Shown: positions 21,110-35,130 of the stretch, piece by piece | Layout of the letters: each line of letters begins with the position of its first letter | Position numbering within the stretch: position 1 is the stretch's first letter | NCBI GenBank assembly: GCA_027603945.1 | Contig: JADIIU010000081.1 | Span: 1 to 61,967 of the forward strand | Source of the DNA: Terramyces sp. JEL0728 | Taxonomy: Eukaryota > Chytridiomycota > Chytridiomycetes > Rhizophydiales > Terramycetaceae | Direction of reading: 5' to 3' | Length of the DNA stretch: 61,967 nt | Translations under genes and position numbers: made by a program | Notes under the pieces: model-generated | Told to the model about the DNA's origin: nothing | The model's database searches: none | The model's input: only the letters and a program-made list of their open reading frames with translations

Positions 21110-23888
21110 CTATTTTAATAGTTCAATTGCAACACCAGCTGCCAAAGAGTTTCCACCGTTTCTCAACAAGAACCGAGAGAGGGACTTGCTCTTACCATGT
21201 ACTTGTATGCAAATAGGACGATTCAACTTGATTGTAACAATAGCAGAGGTGTGTTTAAATAGGGATCGCGGGTTCTTTTTCTCGATATTCCCGCTCTTAT
21301 TCAGAGTTGCTTCTAGTCTACCATTAATTTTGCATTACTTTTGAATAAACCCAGATTCTGCAGTTCCCAAATGATGCATAACTATCGGTACACCTATTGT
21401 GATTGGAATATCCAAGTCAAATGTCAGGATACGTGCTCGGAACGATTCTACTATTGGTACTGGAGTAACCGGATCACAAATAACTGATCCCAGGTGGAAT
21501 TGAATTACTTCAAGATTTGTTAGAGAAATAGAAACCCTATCTCCAGCAACAGCCCAGTTTGCGTCTTCTTCGCCCACCATGATATGTTTAATAGTTCCGT
21601 ATTCATTAATAGGAAGTGCTAATACTTGTTCACCAACTTGTATAGTGCCGCTTTCGATTCTGCCACAAACAGTAACATTGCCGCCGCTAGCACCAATACC
21701 GCCCTTGAAAAAGTCTTGAACCGACAAACAAAATGGCTCTTTGATCTGTCTTTCTGGCATTTTTAACTGATCCAATGCTTGAACTAGTGTTTGCCCAGTG
21801 TACCAATTGTTGATAGGCGTCTGAAGGTTTTCGCCAGTGTATCCACTTACAGGAATATATCTGACTTGATTAGTGAAACCGACAGTGGTGAGGTATTTCG
21901 ATAATTTCGCTTCAATCTCTTGAAAACGATCTTTTGACCATTCGACCTTACATTAGTAACAGCTTACATTATCCATTTTGTTTACGCACACAATAAGCTG
22001 ATTTAACCCCAACGATCGGAGCAAAAGCGCATGCTCTCTAGTTTGGCCATTTTGCTCAAACCCACTTTCAAATCCTAATGCTTAAAACTAACTTACCACC
22101 AACAGAGGCATCTACTACTAAAATTGCAACGTCGGCTTGACTAGCGCCGGAAATCATGTTTGGAATGAAATCTTTATGGCCAGGAGCATCCAATAGAGTA
22201 TACATTCTATTAGGTGTTTTGAACTGTGAAACCCCAACATCAATGGTTACTCCTCTTGAATTAAATAGAAATACCTTGATCGCTCATCCTCCGTTGCGTC
22301 GAGCACCCAGGCAAAACAAAAAGAGCCTTTTTTCATAGACTCTGCTTCTTTTTGGTATTTTTCAATAGTTCTGTTTGATACTTCCCCTAATAAAAGCAAC
22401 AAGTGACCCATCATTGTTGACTTTCCCGCATCGACATGACCTCAATGTCAAGTAGCAATTACCTGCCACTACAAGATTCAATCTCTCCATTGTATCGCAT
22501 CTCTTTGAATATTCTCCAACGACATCAATCTTTTTCTTTTTAGGCAGGATTTCCTTTGGTTTTGGCTGTACTTCTTTATTTTGAGATTCTTTAACACTCA
22601 TGTTCTTGAGATTCGAGGTTGTTTTTTCAACTTCTTTCGCAATGTTCTTGGTTTTCTTGTCAACTACGTTATTCCTGGCATTCAATGCAACTTGATCCGG
22701 GCTAGGAGTATTAAAAGCAAACTTGGTTGGAACGGAATCTAAAAAAAGGTTAATTGGCTGTTTTAATGGAATAGGATTAGGTAAAAACGATGCGTAGGAC
22801 GAAGGAGATGCAAGGAATGATTGTTTAGATGCAGAGCTAATGTTGATTTCAAAATGTGCTTTCTGATGTGATTCTGAAAGTTTCGGCATGGTGTTATTTA
22901 GAGATAGTTTAGAGTTTGAATTCGGGTAAAGTTTCGATAGATTTGTAGTCTGATTAGCGGCTGACAGCTTTGAGAGTGTTAATCCACCGGGAATACTTTC
23001 AGTAATTGATAATGCACTCTTTGGCAAATCCGTTTGCGAGTTATCGGTGGGTAAATGAGACTTTGAGAGGGACTTGAGTCCTGTAATACTAGCATTTCTT
23101 GGTGTAGAGGATTTATTCAAGCCGAAATTTGATAGCGATTTAAGATTTGGGGAGGTATCTGATAGGGATTTCAGTGCGGTATTGCTGAATGATTGCAGTC
23201 CGGCGCTATTTGTACTTGATAGTGATTTTAAACCAGTACTTGATAAAGATTTTAAACTAGCTGGCTGAACCCCTTGGATATTCAAACTGGCCAACGATTT
23301 TAATCCTGAATTGCTTGTAGATAATGATTTCAATCCAGGATTGCCCGATATTGAGACTAACCCACTACTGGCCGAATTACCCTGACTTGACAATGATGAA
23401 TTATCTTTGCCACTCTCTGAAAGAGCTTTAACTGCCACAGTACTTCCAAAGGGGGACTTGGAAGTTACATCTGTCGCAACTTCCACTGATTCCACATCCA
23501 TCCAACCATCCTGCATCTCCGTGTACCTTTTGAATTTCCTGTTTTTCATAGGAATATAATCCATATCGCAATTCAAATTGAAGTCGCATTTTGAATAGTT
23601 ATAGCCAAAGAAAAGAATTAGTTTACCTTCTGCTATTAATAAAAAAGTACTTTTCGGGGCAGCTTTAGGTGCTGTCGCTTTGTATGCTTTGCCACTATCA
23701 TAGACTTCATATTCATCGTATTCTACATTAACAATACCAACCATTGTAGACATCTTCGTCATACTCATCCGCATCCTCATCGAAATCATCGTCATAGTCT
23801 AGAATTAGTATGATCGACCATCGTAATCATTATCCTCATACATTTCTTCATCCAAGTCCATATTTCGAATATTCCTGTGCCTCGACAT
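21110..23888 (-). CDS. HBS1: HBS1-like translational GTPase, copy 2
   Basis: Exons 23819-23888, 23742-23798, 22463-23722, 22275-22440, 22097-22254, 21968-22074, 21339-21946, 21110-21317 (877 aa). The GTPase and C-terminal domains match copy 1. About ten amino-acid changes plus one inserted codon fall in the disordered linker (for example AAD to ATD, SSNPG to [10 protein letters not shown] to LKSLSS, SAF to SAL, PAKF to PTKF). Micro-introns are conserved, including the one inside the P-loop region. Confidence 0.9.
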
Positions 23889-24491
23889 TTTGAGATTTGG
23901 GATTTCAAGTCTTCGAAATTTAAAGTGAGTCACAGGATAAAGATTATATTATACCAATTCAAAATGAATGCTCCATTATTTCCAATTCAAATAATTCTCA
24001 TTATTTCCAACTCAAACGATTCCCATTATTTCCAATTCAAAATGAATGCTCCATTATTTCCAATTCAAATAATTCCTCATTGAACTCAGCCAATCGCTGA
24101 TCCCAAGAAAAGTTCTTGGATGCTCATTATCCATTGCCCTTGTATAATTTAGTTGTATGTTAACCATGTGAACGAATCATGTGAACATTCAAAACAGGTT
24201 TGCAAAGCTTTGAAAATCAATGGCATAATAATGCATGAATTAATCAGAATATTCAAGCGTAATTACCAACAATGATTCAAAGTTACTCGTTGCCGAATTT
24301 CCCTGCTAAATAAGCAGCCTCGAAACCCCAAAACTCGCAAAGGTTTGAGATAACCACTGATATGCAGATTGGCAATAATGAATAGAGATGGCGAGGATAA
24401 TTATCTCCAAATCTCCTGGAATTTTAAATGAAATTGTGTAACCTCAGAATTGATAAAAAGCCCTCCACAACTTTCCTCATCTCAAAAAATT
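23889..24491. promoter_or_regulatory. HBS1/FBA intergenic region, copy 2
   Basis: Counterpart of 8622-9224. The CATTATTTCCAAYTCAAA-type repeats lie around 23955-24080 with different spacer lengths, and the palindromic GATAATTATC is kept near 24398-24407. No gene seen. Confidence 0.4.
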
Positions 24492-25587
24492 ATGTCAATC
24501 CTATCAATTGTTCCAGCCGGTGTTGTCACTGGCGATAACCTCAGAAAAATCCTCAACTATGCCAAAGAACACAAGTTTGCCATCCCATCTTTCAACTGCA
24601 CTACTACTTCCACCGTTAATGCTGCATTGGAAGCTGCCAGAGATGCTAAATCCCCAGTTATGATCCAATTTTCTAACGGTGGTGGTGCTTACTTTGCTGG
24701 AAAAGGTTTAGATAACAAGAACCAAACCGCTTCAATCATCGGATCTGTTGCTGGTGCCCAATACACTCGTGCTGTTGCAAAAGCCTATGGCATCCCGGTT
24801 ATTCTCCACTCTGACCACTGTGCAAAGAAATTGTTGCCGTGGTTCGACGGTATGCTCGAAGCAGACGAAGCATACTTTAAATTGCACGGAGAACCATTGT
24901 TTTCATCCCACATGTTGGATCTCTCTGAAGAACCAAAGGAAGAAAACATTGAAATCTGCGTTAAATATTTAAAGAGAATGGCTCCAATGAAGCTACTTTT
25001 AGAAATGGAAATCGGTATCACTGGCGGTGAAGAAGATGGTGTCAACAACGAAGATGTCGATAATGCTGCGTTGTACACTCAGCCAGAAGATATCTGGGAT
25101 ATCTACCGTGAATTCTCAAAGGTAATTTTAATTTAATCAGATTACTGATTTATTCACCATTGCTGCCGCATTCGGCAACGTTCATGGTGTCTATAAGCCA
25201 GGAAATGTCAAACTTCACCCAGAATTACTCGGAAAACACCAAGAATTTGTCAAGGGCAAACTCGGAACTTCTGATACAAAACCAGTATACTTTGTCTTCC
25301 ACGGTGGCTCAGGCTCTACTCCTGAAGAAATCAAGACTGCTGTCGAATTTGGTGTTATCAAGATGAACATTGATACTGATACTCAATTTGCTTACTGGAT
25401 GGGTCTCCGTGATTTCTATGAATCAAAGAAAGCCTACTTGCAATCCCAAATTGGTAACCCAGACGGTGCAGACAAGCCAAACAAGAAATACTACGACCCT
25501 AGAGTGTTTGTTCGTGAAGCCGAAAAAGGTATGATTAAGCGTGTCCACCAAGCATTCCACGAATTAGGAAGTGCTTCCACCCTTTAA
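24492..25587 (+). CDS. FBA1: Class II fructose-bisphosphate aldolase, copy 2
   Basis: Exons 24492-25121 and 25141-25587 (358 aa), protein identical to copy 1, with scattered synonymous changes only. This pattern is that of purifying selection on both copies, or of gene conversion. The 19-nt intron is identical. Confidence 0.96.
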
Positions 25588-25646
25588 ATCAATAAAAATA
25601 GCAATTTATTTAAAGGTTTCGTCCCTTGATAGATTTGGGGAGATTT

Positions 25647-28600
25647 CTACATTAGCAGGTAATTACTAGCTTTGATTGGGATATTCAATATTTCAGCTTC
25701 GGTAATCACCTTTAGAACTTCTGCAATTTCAAGCGTGGTACTCTTTTCGTTCTTTGCACTTAGAGAAACTGTCAATTTAACGCTCATTCCCGGTGCGACC
25801 TATCGTAAAACGTAATATACCGATCCATGTTTATAATGGACAAAAACCAGTTCATTCGATGGAAGCCTAACGGAAAATCGCAGAGAATCCAAGCCAACAT
25901 TGGTTAGTTCAATAATCTTTTCATAAGTTTGTCCCGATATAATTTGTCCAAAATTGCAACGACCAGGTAGCGCTATAAATTCTCCCACGCCATATATAGC
26001 TAGAATTAACAATAAGTACGATTTCTCTTTTTTGATTCTGCGGTAGAGGCTGTATTCAGTTGCCTATGGCTATTGGCTTCCTGTTTCAAATGCTTTACGT
26101 TTGGAATAAGGCCAGGTTTGGTTCCTAATATTGATGCAGGATATCTCAATTTTCTAACTTTTGGTGGTGTCTTTGGCAGCGGTTTAATTTTTGGCAATTC
26201 TATTGGAACTTCAACCTTTGACGGCTCTTTACTTGCGACGAATACGCTACTTATCATTTGGCTGGGTTCTGAAGGGATAGCTAATTCCGAGGACCCATTT
26301 GTGCTTTCTGGATTGCGATCAACTCCTTCCTCGTGTTTAGCGCTTTGTCTGGAAGTTGGTTCCGATACATATGATAGTGATTCAGAAGAAACTCCGACAT
26401 TCTTGGACTCATGTAGCGCCTAGCGTTAGCCGGAAATACTGATTGGTTTCCTAAAAACTTTTGGCCTTCAGGACTGTCAAAATACTTTGGTGGTTTGGTT
26501 GAAATCGATTTTCTGCTTTTAGGAAGGGTTTTGGATTTAATAGAGTTGCTTCGGACGGATGTAGTACTCTTTGTTTTCATTTCTTTTGCCTGTTTCAAGA
26601 GGGTCATTACATCGTCCTATGGTTAGATCAAATTACATTGACTGCCAACCCTGGATTGCCTGCCAAGTCCTCCTTCTCCAGATACTGAAGTATTATCGCC
26701 AGCTGCGTGGATTCCTTATCACAACCCAGAGTAAATCTTCCGGTGCCGTCATAATTGGATTGTAAAGCAGCCTCGGTTTCTCCTAACTCTGAAATTGGAA
26801 CAGGATAATGTCTTTTCTTTAGCATTTCTTTGAATCCGCTATATTCAGAGCAAATGTTTTCTCGCTCGACTTTAGATAACTGAGAGAGCCTTGTGAGCTA
26901 TATTAGTTTAGATATACGTGTCTATATTGAATGACCGCTTGTTCACTATTGTTTAATTTATATTCTCTGATGGAAGATAGTGTCACCGATTCAGGATGAT
27001 TCATGCTTTCCTCATTCGTTTTCAAATTTAGTGCCGCATAACTTTGGAAATATCTTGCCATGTCAGAGTCTCTCTTGAGATGCAGCCCACCTTGTCTATT
27101 CGGGAATATTACAAATACTTTGGGGGTGTTCCCATACAGCACCTCTTTGCCTTTAATTTTCAAGGCTGCTTTTGTTAGCCTGCCTCCAAATGTGAGAATT
27201 GGATATGAAGGAACAGCTTCAGGTTTTGTTACCTGATATTAAGAAATGCTTACTTTGGTTGTGCCATCAGCATTTACCACGAATAAATGATTCCTCAAGT
27301 CCAAGAAATTTAAAGTTCCAAGTCTCCAATTAATGCTAAAACAATTTTGTGCCTTCTCTGGCGGAGAACTAAAGTAATCGGATGATAATTTGATCTCCAT
27401 ATTCCCTGCCGTCTCTATTTTAACGTCCATATCAGTCAAAAATTAATAATAGTTTACTCTCGTGATGGAAACAGATGTAGTTTTCCCACTTTCATATTTT
27501 CTTGATATTCTGAAACCATTACCCATATCCACCGCTTGTTCTCCGTCTTGTTTAAAGGTTATTTTCAGATCAACTTGGTCCATCCACTTGATCTCATGTG
27601 AAGATCCTGTTTCACTATTTATCTGCGTCCCATCAGCATGTTCTGTCTGGACGCTGCCGTTGGCATATTTGGTGACAACAGTAAAGTTGGCTTTTGTCCA
27701 CACAGTTTTCCCATTTGGGTATTCAGTCTCGATCGCTTCTTTCTGAGGGACTTCCTCAGATGTTGCAGAATCGGGAACGACCCACTCTTTGCCGGGTGAT
27801 TGTGTTGCAGTTGTTCCATCTGGATACATTACAATGATATCCTTATTTTCATAGTATTTTACAACGATTCCCTGGGTTAAATACTGTTACTGTTGGGAAA
27901 AATAGCCTAGAATGCACTTTAATCTTGTTCCACGCGAGGTCTTCGCTTTTGTAGGATTTGCACAGAATATTCCCGTTAGGCTGGAAAATAAAGTGATTTC
28001 CATTTTCGTCGGAAAATTTGATGCTTAAATGATCCTCGTTATCTTGAATAGAAAACGCCGAGCCATCAAAGAATCTGGCCACCAAATTAGCCGACGTCCT
28101 TGCAGAAGAACCGGAAGAAAATCTGATAAAGTTATTGTTCCACCATATTTTTGTGTACAAGTCTGATATTAACGTAAATTTACCGTTAATAGCGTGCGAC
28201 GTGCGTTTTGTTACCTTGATAATAACGTTGTTATCTGGATATAGGTATGAGTTTGTATCGATGATTTTCATTGACGAATCATTCATCAAGTAAGCGGTTC
28301 CTCTAGTTTCTGGATTAGGATGGGCAACTTCGCCATCCAATATTCCGGTAGAAAGGTCATACAAATCGTAGAACTTTGCAAAATCAACTTTTGTGCGAAC
28401 CTAAAGTTATTTAAAAGTTACACTTATTTTTTCAGACTCTTGATATTCCAAACAGCCCAATGGTCCAGGGGATTTCAAAATAAGCAATAGTTTTCCTTGG
28501 CTGTCAGGGAGACTATGAATAATTTGCGGCAGTGAGCATTCGGCAATCTGAATTGCCTACTATTATTCTGAAAATACCTGAATCAAGCTGTAATATCCCA

Positions 28601-30361
28601 AATTTCCAAACCAACGCCAATCATCCAAAGTAAAATCTTCAACCGCGACATTGCAGTAATTTCTACATACTTTTTCCAAGTCAAGCTGAGTTAAAAACTT
28701 TTCCATTCGACTCGTGTCCTCTAACATGTATTTGGAAACCTTAAAATATTCAGTTTGAATTTTCATAAACTCTCCTGCGATACTATCGAATGAAAGATGC
28801 TTATAGCTGGGGTTCCTTTCAAGAAAATTGGCAAATTGACATGCAGGGAAGTATTCTGAGAGCATCTGATACAACTTTTCAGGATCCAAGTTGATGCTGT
28901 GAAGCGCAGACATGAAATAACTGTGTAAAAGTGAAATATCGTAGAAATCTAAAATTTTCACAGCAAGTATTTTAGGTCCGTCTGCGGATTGTCGATCGGA
29001 ATCTGGTGCTACTGACATTACAACTTTTCCGATTTCGCTGTCAAATAGTTGTTTTAAATACCCAATACTAGTCTCTGCAAAATCCAGTTGATTATTTTCG
29101 TCCTTTGGAGCAACTCTAATAAAATACTCCAAGAACAGCGCAAGTTGCAAGTCAATGTTCATCTTTCCTCCGCTCTTTGTAGCGCTTACGAGGTATTCAT
29201 AGTATCTCAAATCCACTTGAGTAGCTTCTAACGTGGGGATGTTGATGATATTATCTGCTTTGTAAAACTGTAAAAATATCTTTTTTCTATCCAAAATTGC
29301 GTAAATTTTGTTGGCCAAACTATCAAAAATTTCCTTGATTTCCTTGAATTCCACTGCAGGGATCGTAATCCAAACTGTTTTTCTCCATGCTGGCTCATTT
29401 TGGATCTTTGCGCGGTTGTTTAAATTCAACCAAGTCTGATTAGTGTTTGGATTCTCTACATAACTCAAATCCGCCGTTTTCTTGGTCGGGGTGTCTTCAA
29501 TTCTGAAAACTGCATCAATTGGAACATCAAACTCTTCTCTAAGCGAAATCAAAACTCCCGGAGAATCAAAATCTTTCAAGAAAAAATATACATCTGGCCC
29601 GTTTGCCGGTTCGTCACCTAGGTATCAACCATTGGAATACCAATCGCAGCAACTTTTTCTTTCCCACCACTTCTGTCGCGAAGTTTATTCTTTCTCTTCC
29701 CAGACTCTGGCCCAGCGGATAATGGCTGCGGAACTTCTGCAGGTTTGCCATTCTTTGACGGAGTGGCCCCTTTCTTTCCTGTAGGAGCTGCAGCGGGTTT
29801 ACCCTTTTCTTGTTCTTTTGTCTTGTCTTTGGCCTTTGCTTTAGATTCTTCCGTATTGACGGCTTCTGATTCTCTCTACTGTTATTTGCAATTACCGGAA
29901 GGATTTTAACACCATTCTTTAAATCAAGGTGGTCTTGTTTGGAAAATAATAACCATGATTTAATCAATTTCGCAAGCAAGGTGTCGCTTAAATCCGATTC
30001 TAAAGTCCCCCCATCCATTGCAGTTTTCAACTCTTTGCATGGATCATAGGATTTCACATTTTCCAGTCCCTGGGTTACCTATTGCTTACCCACGATACCA
30101 AATCGCTTTTGCTTAACGCAGTAAATCTTTGGCGATATCCCCCTGATATCCAGTCAGCCCTAGTATTAACCAAAGGTACAATTGTTGATATTTGGAAGCA
30201 TTCATATCAGAGCTTATCCCTGCATCCATAAATATAAAATAAATGAACGCATTGAAATTATCCTGTCGTGAATCCGAAATTACATCAATAATTGGCTGCG
30301 CTTGTAAAGTTTGCAGGTTAGAAAGGTTTGAATTCGAAGACTTCTTGTCTCCCTTTCCCAT
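25647..30361 (-). CDS. SPAG17: SPAG17/PF6-like ciliary protein, copy 2
   Basis: Same 15-exon structure as copy 1 (introns 25800-25820, 26000-26019, 26349-26368, 26617-26636, 26898-26917, 27233-27253, 27437-27457, 27872-27890, 28401-28421, 28557-28577, 29618-29640, 29876-29895, 30079-30098, 30160-30179). It is one residue shorter (AWNNK to AWNK) and has about a dozen conservative substitutions (GEFMA to GEFIA, KPPPK to KPLPK, IDQ to MDQ, VINVP to IINIP). The TG-ending intron (27437-27457) has gained one T and is 21 nt, which leaves the frame intact only if it is spliced. Confidence 0.85.
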
Positions 30362-30636
30362 TACGCGTCTTACTTTTTTAAGAGTCAATTCTCAATAGAC
30401 TTTAAAGTCGTTTACTAGTCTTTGTAGATCACCGCAGCGTAGCAGTTGCTGTGACAGCTATTGCAGATACTCGCGTGGGCAGTTAATGAAATCGCAAATA
30501 CCGGCCCAAGGTGAATGATGCTAACTGCCCACCAGCTCCAAATTTGGGTTATTTGATCCTACAGTCGATAAGCAAGTCTGCTTGAAACCATTACTTTAAA
30601 ATCTCCATTTGAAAATTTTTTGAATTTCAAGTGCAA

Positions 30637-32530
30637 ATGTCGACAAAGACGCAGGTTCTTGACGCTATTAATAACCATGACTATGAAGCAATCGCTGCTA
30701 TTGAAGATGACCAACCAGATGTCTTAAAGAGCAGAATAGTCAGTTTAATCAAGTTGGATAAATTCCATGAAGCTCTGGAAATAGTCCCGGATGATCCAGA
30801 ATTCTGCGTTGAGCATGCTTACATATTGTACAAGACTGACCTGAACGAATGTGTGGAATTCGTATCGCAGAAATTGACTTTGAACCCATCCGGAATTCTC
30901 GATTCAAAGTTACTAACAATTCAAGCGCAAGCAGTAATTCGATACTAATAACAGTATTACAAATTGGAACAGTTCGGCGATGCAAATAGAATTTATCACC
31001 AGTTGGATTTGGATTCAGACATTAAAACAAATATAATGGCATCCCATGCATCCAACCGCATGCTTGGGACATCAGACAAAGTAAATGAAGAACTAGACAC
31101 TTCCTATTCTTTCCTGTTTAATTTAGCGAATCTGTTTATTTCTGATCAAGAGTATGAGAAAGCAATCACCACTCTGCAAAATACGCTGGAAGTGTGCCAG
31201 CAAACTATGGCGGAACAGGAATATGAGCAGTCAGATATTGATTTGGAATTAGCAACAATCAAATCGCAGTTGGGATTGGTGCATTATTTAATGAACGATT
31301 TCGATAAAGCGGCAAGTATATTTGAATCTGTCCTTGAACAAGCGTAACCCTTTCTAATTCAGTGACTTGGATCCAGTAGTTGCGCTTATTACACAAATCA
31401 ACCTTGCGTGTCTAAAAAACGATCAAACTTTAGCCCAATCACTGTTAAACAACATTCCCGACTCAATACTCCAAAAATTAAACGCTTACCAGATTGATTT
31501 ATTAGAATTCAACAGGCACATGGTTTCTATGCTCGGATTAAAGGTTATTGGAATTAAACTATAGTCTGCCTCCAAATTAGATGCAATTCAAGCAAAATTC
31601 AAGAACGATGAGCGTGTGATTTTGCTCGAAGCGTCTTTGCAAATGAAAAAGAAGGATGCAAACCAGGCCATTGCTGTAGCCGAGGTAATTTTTATTAAAC
31701 CAAGAATATTGTCAAGAAATATCCTACATCGCTTAATGCTCACCTTGTGTTGACACAAAAGTACTTGCAACAGTCGCAATTTGCCAACGCGGAAAAAATC
31801 TTGCTGGAAATGATTTCTAATTCTAATTTTGAAGCAAGCAAACCAGGTTTGATAAGTTTAGCAATATGGGTACTCAAAGCCAACAATAAAGACAGTGAGG
31901 CTATTGGGTTGATTGCACAGGCCCAACCAGTAACGTCTAATTAACCAGAGACATCTCGCAACGAAATTTTGCAGCTGGCCGACTTGAAGTTGAAATTTGG
32001 ATATTTGGAAAAAGCGAAAGCGGATTTTGAAGAATTATTAAGAGAAGATCCTACAGACACAAAAGCAATCTCAGGGTATATAATGACTCTACCTGAATCT
32101 GAAATTGAAACTGCAGAACAATATCTGCCTTACATTTCGGAAAATATTGAATTCCCATATCAAGAAAACTCTGAATTGGATGTTTTACCTGGAAAAGTGA
32201 TTACTAAAGAACAAAAGAAAAAGAGGAAGCGTACTAAACCTGTTCCAAAGAATTTTGACCCAAAGAAGCAGCCAGATCCTGAAAGATGGCTGCCAAAAAG
32301 TCAGCGAACCGGCAAGAAAAGTAAAACCAGCGGATTCCAAGGAGTTGCTCTTGAAGGCGGCGGTATTGGTAACATTCATGTTTATTTTAGGAAGTACCGG
32401 GAGTGCGAGAATCGCAGGTATCGATCCATCTAAATTACCTACTGTTCAAGCAGAGGTTCCAAGAAAAGAATTGCCCCAACCTGCTGTCAAGACCCCTGCA
32501 GGATTACGCAAAAAGAAGAATAAGAAATAA
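30637..32530 (+). CDS. SRP72: SRP72, copy 2
   Basis: Exons 30637-30933, 30955-31343, 31363-31543, 31565-31684, 31705-31929, 31951-32368, 32391-32530. The protein appears identical to copy 1, and over 1.2 kb I see no nucleotide differences at all, unlike the flanking genes. The last intron (32369-32390) is 22 nt with an extra T, so here intron retention would shift the frame. Confidence 0.93.
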
Positions 32531-32547
32531 ATACAATTAGTCAAATA

Positions 32548-34675
32548 TTAATTTAATACTTGTAAAACCAACTCTTCGTCAACCGTCAAATCTTCTACGG
32601 GATATAACTCTGGTTTCCAATTTTTGAACCATTGTGTTTGGGCTTTACTTGAATACTCTCCAGCTATTTTCTTAATAACTTTGCTTCTCCTTTGGGCAAT
32701 TCGTCGATCTCTGGCAGTAATTGGATTCAAATCAAGAAACGCCAAAGTTTTGATCGAATTGATTAACAGCATTTTGATTATCACATTGTAAACGTACCTT
32801 TGACTTTGACTTGCTGTTTCTTGTGCAATTTGGTTGCCCCTAAAGTCCAAGAATGTCAAATTTGGCAGCTTTGCAAGTGATTTACATACCCGAGTAATAT
32901 CGGTAATATTGTTGCTTGAAAGATATACAGTAGTAAGCGATCGGAGAGATTCTAAAACACTAATGTCAGACAGTTGGTTATTCTCCAATATAATCGACTT
33001 TAAATAATGGCATTTCAGTAGTATTTGAGGAATAGATTTCAAGTTGCATCCGCCTGCTTCTAATATTTCCAGTTTGATAGGAATGCTTTGCCAAGTAAAT
33101 TGAGCATTATTGGAAATTTTTAGTGTTTTCAAATTACACTCTATAAAATTTACATTTCTATCGTTATTATCGGGTACATTGTTTGGCTGAACTGTGATTC
33201 GATTTCCAAAACTTCCAGGCTTGACGCTTCAAGTGAATTTATTCTTCCAAGGCAGTTTCTAGAGAGATTCAAAGAAGCTAGGCTAGGGAAAAATTGCAGA
33301 TCAAAGATGGTGAGGTAATTATCTGACATATCCAAAACTTTCAAACGATTCATAGATGATTCAATTTTAAATCGATCCAACTTGTTTTGATCAGCGTTAA
33401 TAAATTGTTACTTAGCATCAATGTGGTCAAATAACCCAAATATTGAATATTCTTTACATTTTCAAGTGCGTTCTCTGATAAATCCAGATACTCCAACCGC
33501 GAGCTAAGTTTAATAATGCAGTTACGATAGGACATTTTCAAAATCACATCGGACAATCTGATTTCCTTTGAGACGTAATTTTCGAAGATTACTATTCTTA
33601 ATTGACAGCGAGTTGATCTGATTCCCTTCAGCCGATAATTCTTCCAAATGATAAAGATTAGAAAGTGCTAAATTAATGTAAAAGTACCTGAGAGATCCGT
33701 CAAACAGTTAAACGAAATGTCTAGTATTTTCAAACACTTCAAGTGGGAAAAGCTCGTCAGGTTTGACAGTTGATTCCTGCCAATAAACAACGATCCAGTT
33801 GAATTCGGGATTTCATCAACAAACTTCAGCTGGTTGTTGGAAGCAATGACTTTTCTGTAGTTCGTTTTGGCGTTTATCAAACCTTGTAGCGAATCCAAAT
33901 TTAAATTTCCAAGATCAATGTAATCATTCGACGTACCAAATGGATTAATCTGTCTTTGGGTTGTGAGACTGCAACCATTTTTAGAACTTTTTTCAGTTTT
34001 GTTCAAATCAGTACAGTCAATTTCTACCCCGCGAGCAATATAATTAGACACATTGTGCAGTGAATCCTCCAGGTGCTTGAACTGCATGGCGACATCCGAT
34101 TGTGATCTGTGAATTTTCTTTGGTTGTCTGTAATTCATTGGCGTGTCATCATTTGGGCTTGAATATCTATCAGTGGTTTTAATTTCCTTTACAGAATCGA
34201 TCAGGTGGGAATGATCTTCCTTTTCGATGATTGGATGATCCAGCTCAGAATGGTGCTTGATTGGTTTGTCCGTAAACAGATCAGCTTGTTGTTCCTCGTG
34301 TGCATTTTCCAAGGACGGCTCTTCATCAGATGGCTGATCAAGAAAGTCAATGTTTTCAGGATACTCTTCTCTGTTGGCTTTATATCTTTCCAGATCTATC
34401 GTTTGATCTTTTTCGGGATAGTTGATTGTCTCCATAATTTCAGATAGTTGGTTTCTTGTTAGTGTATCATATTTATTCTTAAATAATCCTTTTTCTGGTT
34501 CGAATACCTGCATAAACGCTGGTTGAGCGGGTTCAAACAGATCACGCAATTTAGGGATATTGGTCGTTTGCAATTCTGTTTCATTTATCTGCACTGTCCC
34601 CAGATCGTTGATTGGTGAAGCGATTGAATCTCGCGCTGAATCAACCCACTCCTGAATGTCGAATTGCGAAATCAT
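32548..34675 (-). CDS. LRR protein, Nud1/Cdc11-like candidate, copy 2
   Basis: Exons 33688-34675, 33526-33667, 33412-33503, 33179-33391, 32548-33158 (681 aa). It differs from copy 1 by a handful of substitutions (QTANI to QTTNI, QQVDL to QQADL, KSFKND to KSSKNG, IPGST to IPNST). The probable GT-TG intron (33392-33411, GTAACAATTTATTAACGCTG) is kept. This copy retains the native upstream region beyond 34706, so it probably has the original expression pattern. Confidence 0.7.
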
Positions 34676-34710
34676 TTCGAGATTTTAAAAACAAAAAAAC
34701 AATCCTTGAA

Positions 34711-35130
34711 AATATCTTCTGTATTTGCCAACCACAGGCATCTGAGATTTGTAGTTGCAACTTTTTATCATACCAGGAATACCTCAAGTGAAGCGCCATT
34801 TAACCTGCTTCCATTCGAGTTGAATTCCGAGATAAAGCAGCCTTTTATGGATCGACAAGAAAATTTGATTGGTTTGATACCAGGTAATAAGCCAATTCAA
34901 CGCATTTAACAACTATTAGAACCCATCTATTTTCGGTTTTAAAAGTAAACTGGTTGCGATTCCCAAGTCCAGCGATCAGAACCAGAAACCTCAGTAACCG
35001 CGTTCTCAACAGCAAGTAAAAAGTAATTGATTATCATTTGCGGCTTGCATGATTGAATTCTTGTCACACTTTCAGCCACACAACCCAGCCAATCACAGTA
35101 ACAATCCAGAAATGACTTTCCCAAACTCTA
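34711..35130. other. Unique region upstream of MAF1; no confident gene
   Basis: Native 5' flank of the LRR gene. A plus-strand frame through about 34909 (…PFNLLPFELNSEIKQPF…) has no ATG, and minus-strand frames at 34939-35124 are not convincing. A small spliced gene could hide here, but I cannot support one. Confidence 0.3.

Larger units (their letters stand above)
19440..34705. repeat. Tandem duplication, unit 2 (~15.27 kb)
   Basis: Direct repeat of 4190-19439 with the same gene order. By eye it differs by about 1-2 % with small indels (for example +12 nt upstream of TIM13, +3 nt in HBS1, -3 nt in SPAG17, +1 nt in two introns). The SRP72 stretch is almost free of differences. All genes except NudC keep intact reading frames. 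Confidence 0.95.

Noticed and set aside
34939..35124. Small minus-strand gene upstream of MAF1
   Set aside because: The frame begins without an ATG and has no family resemblance; splicing variants I tried did not give a conserved protein.
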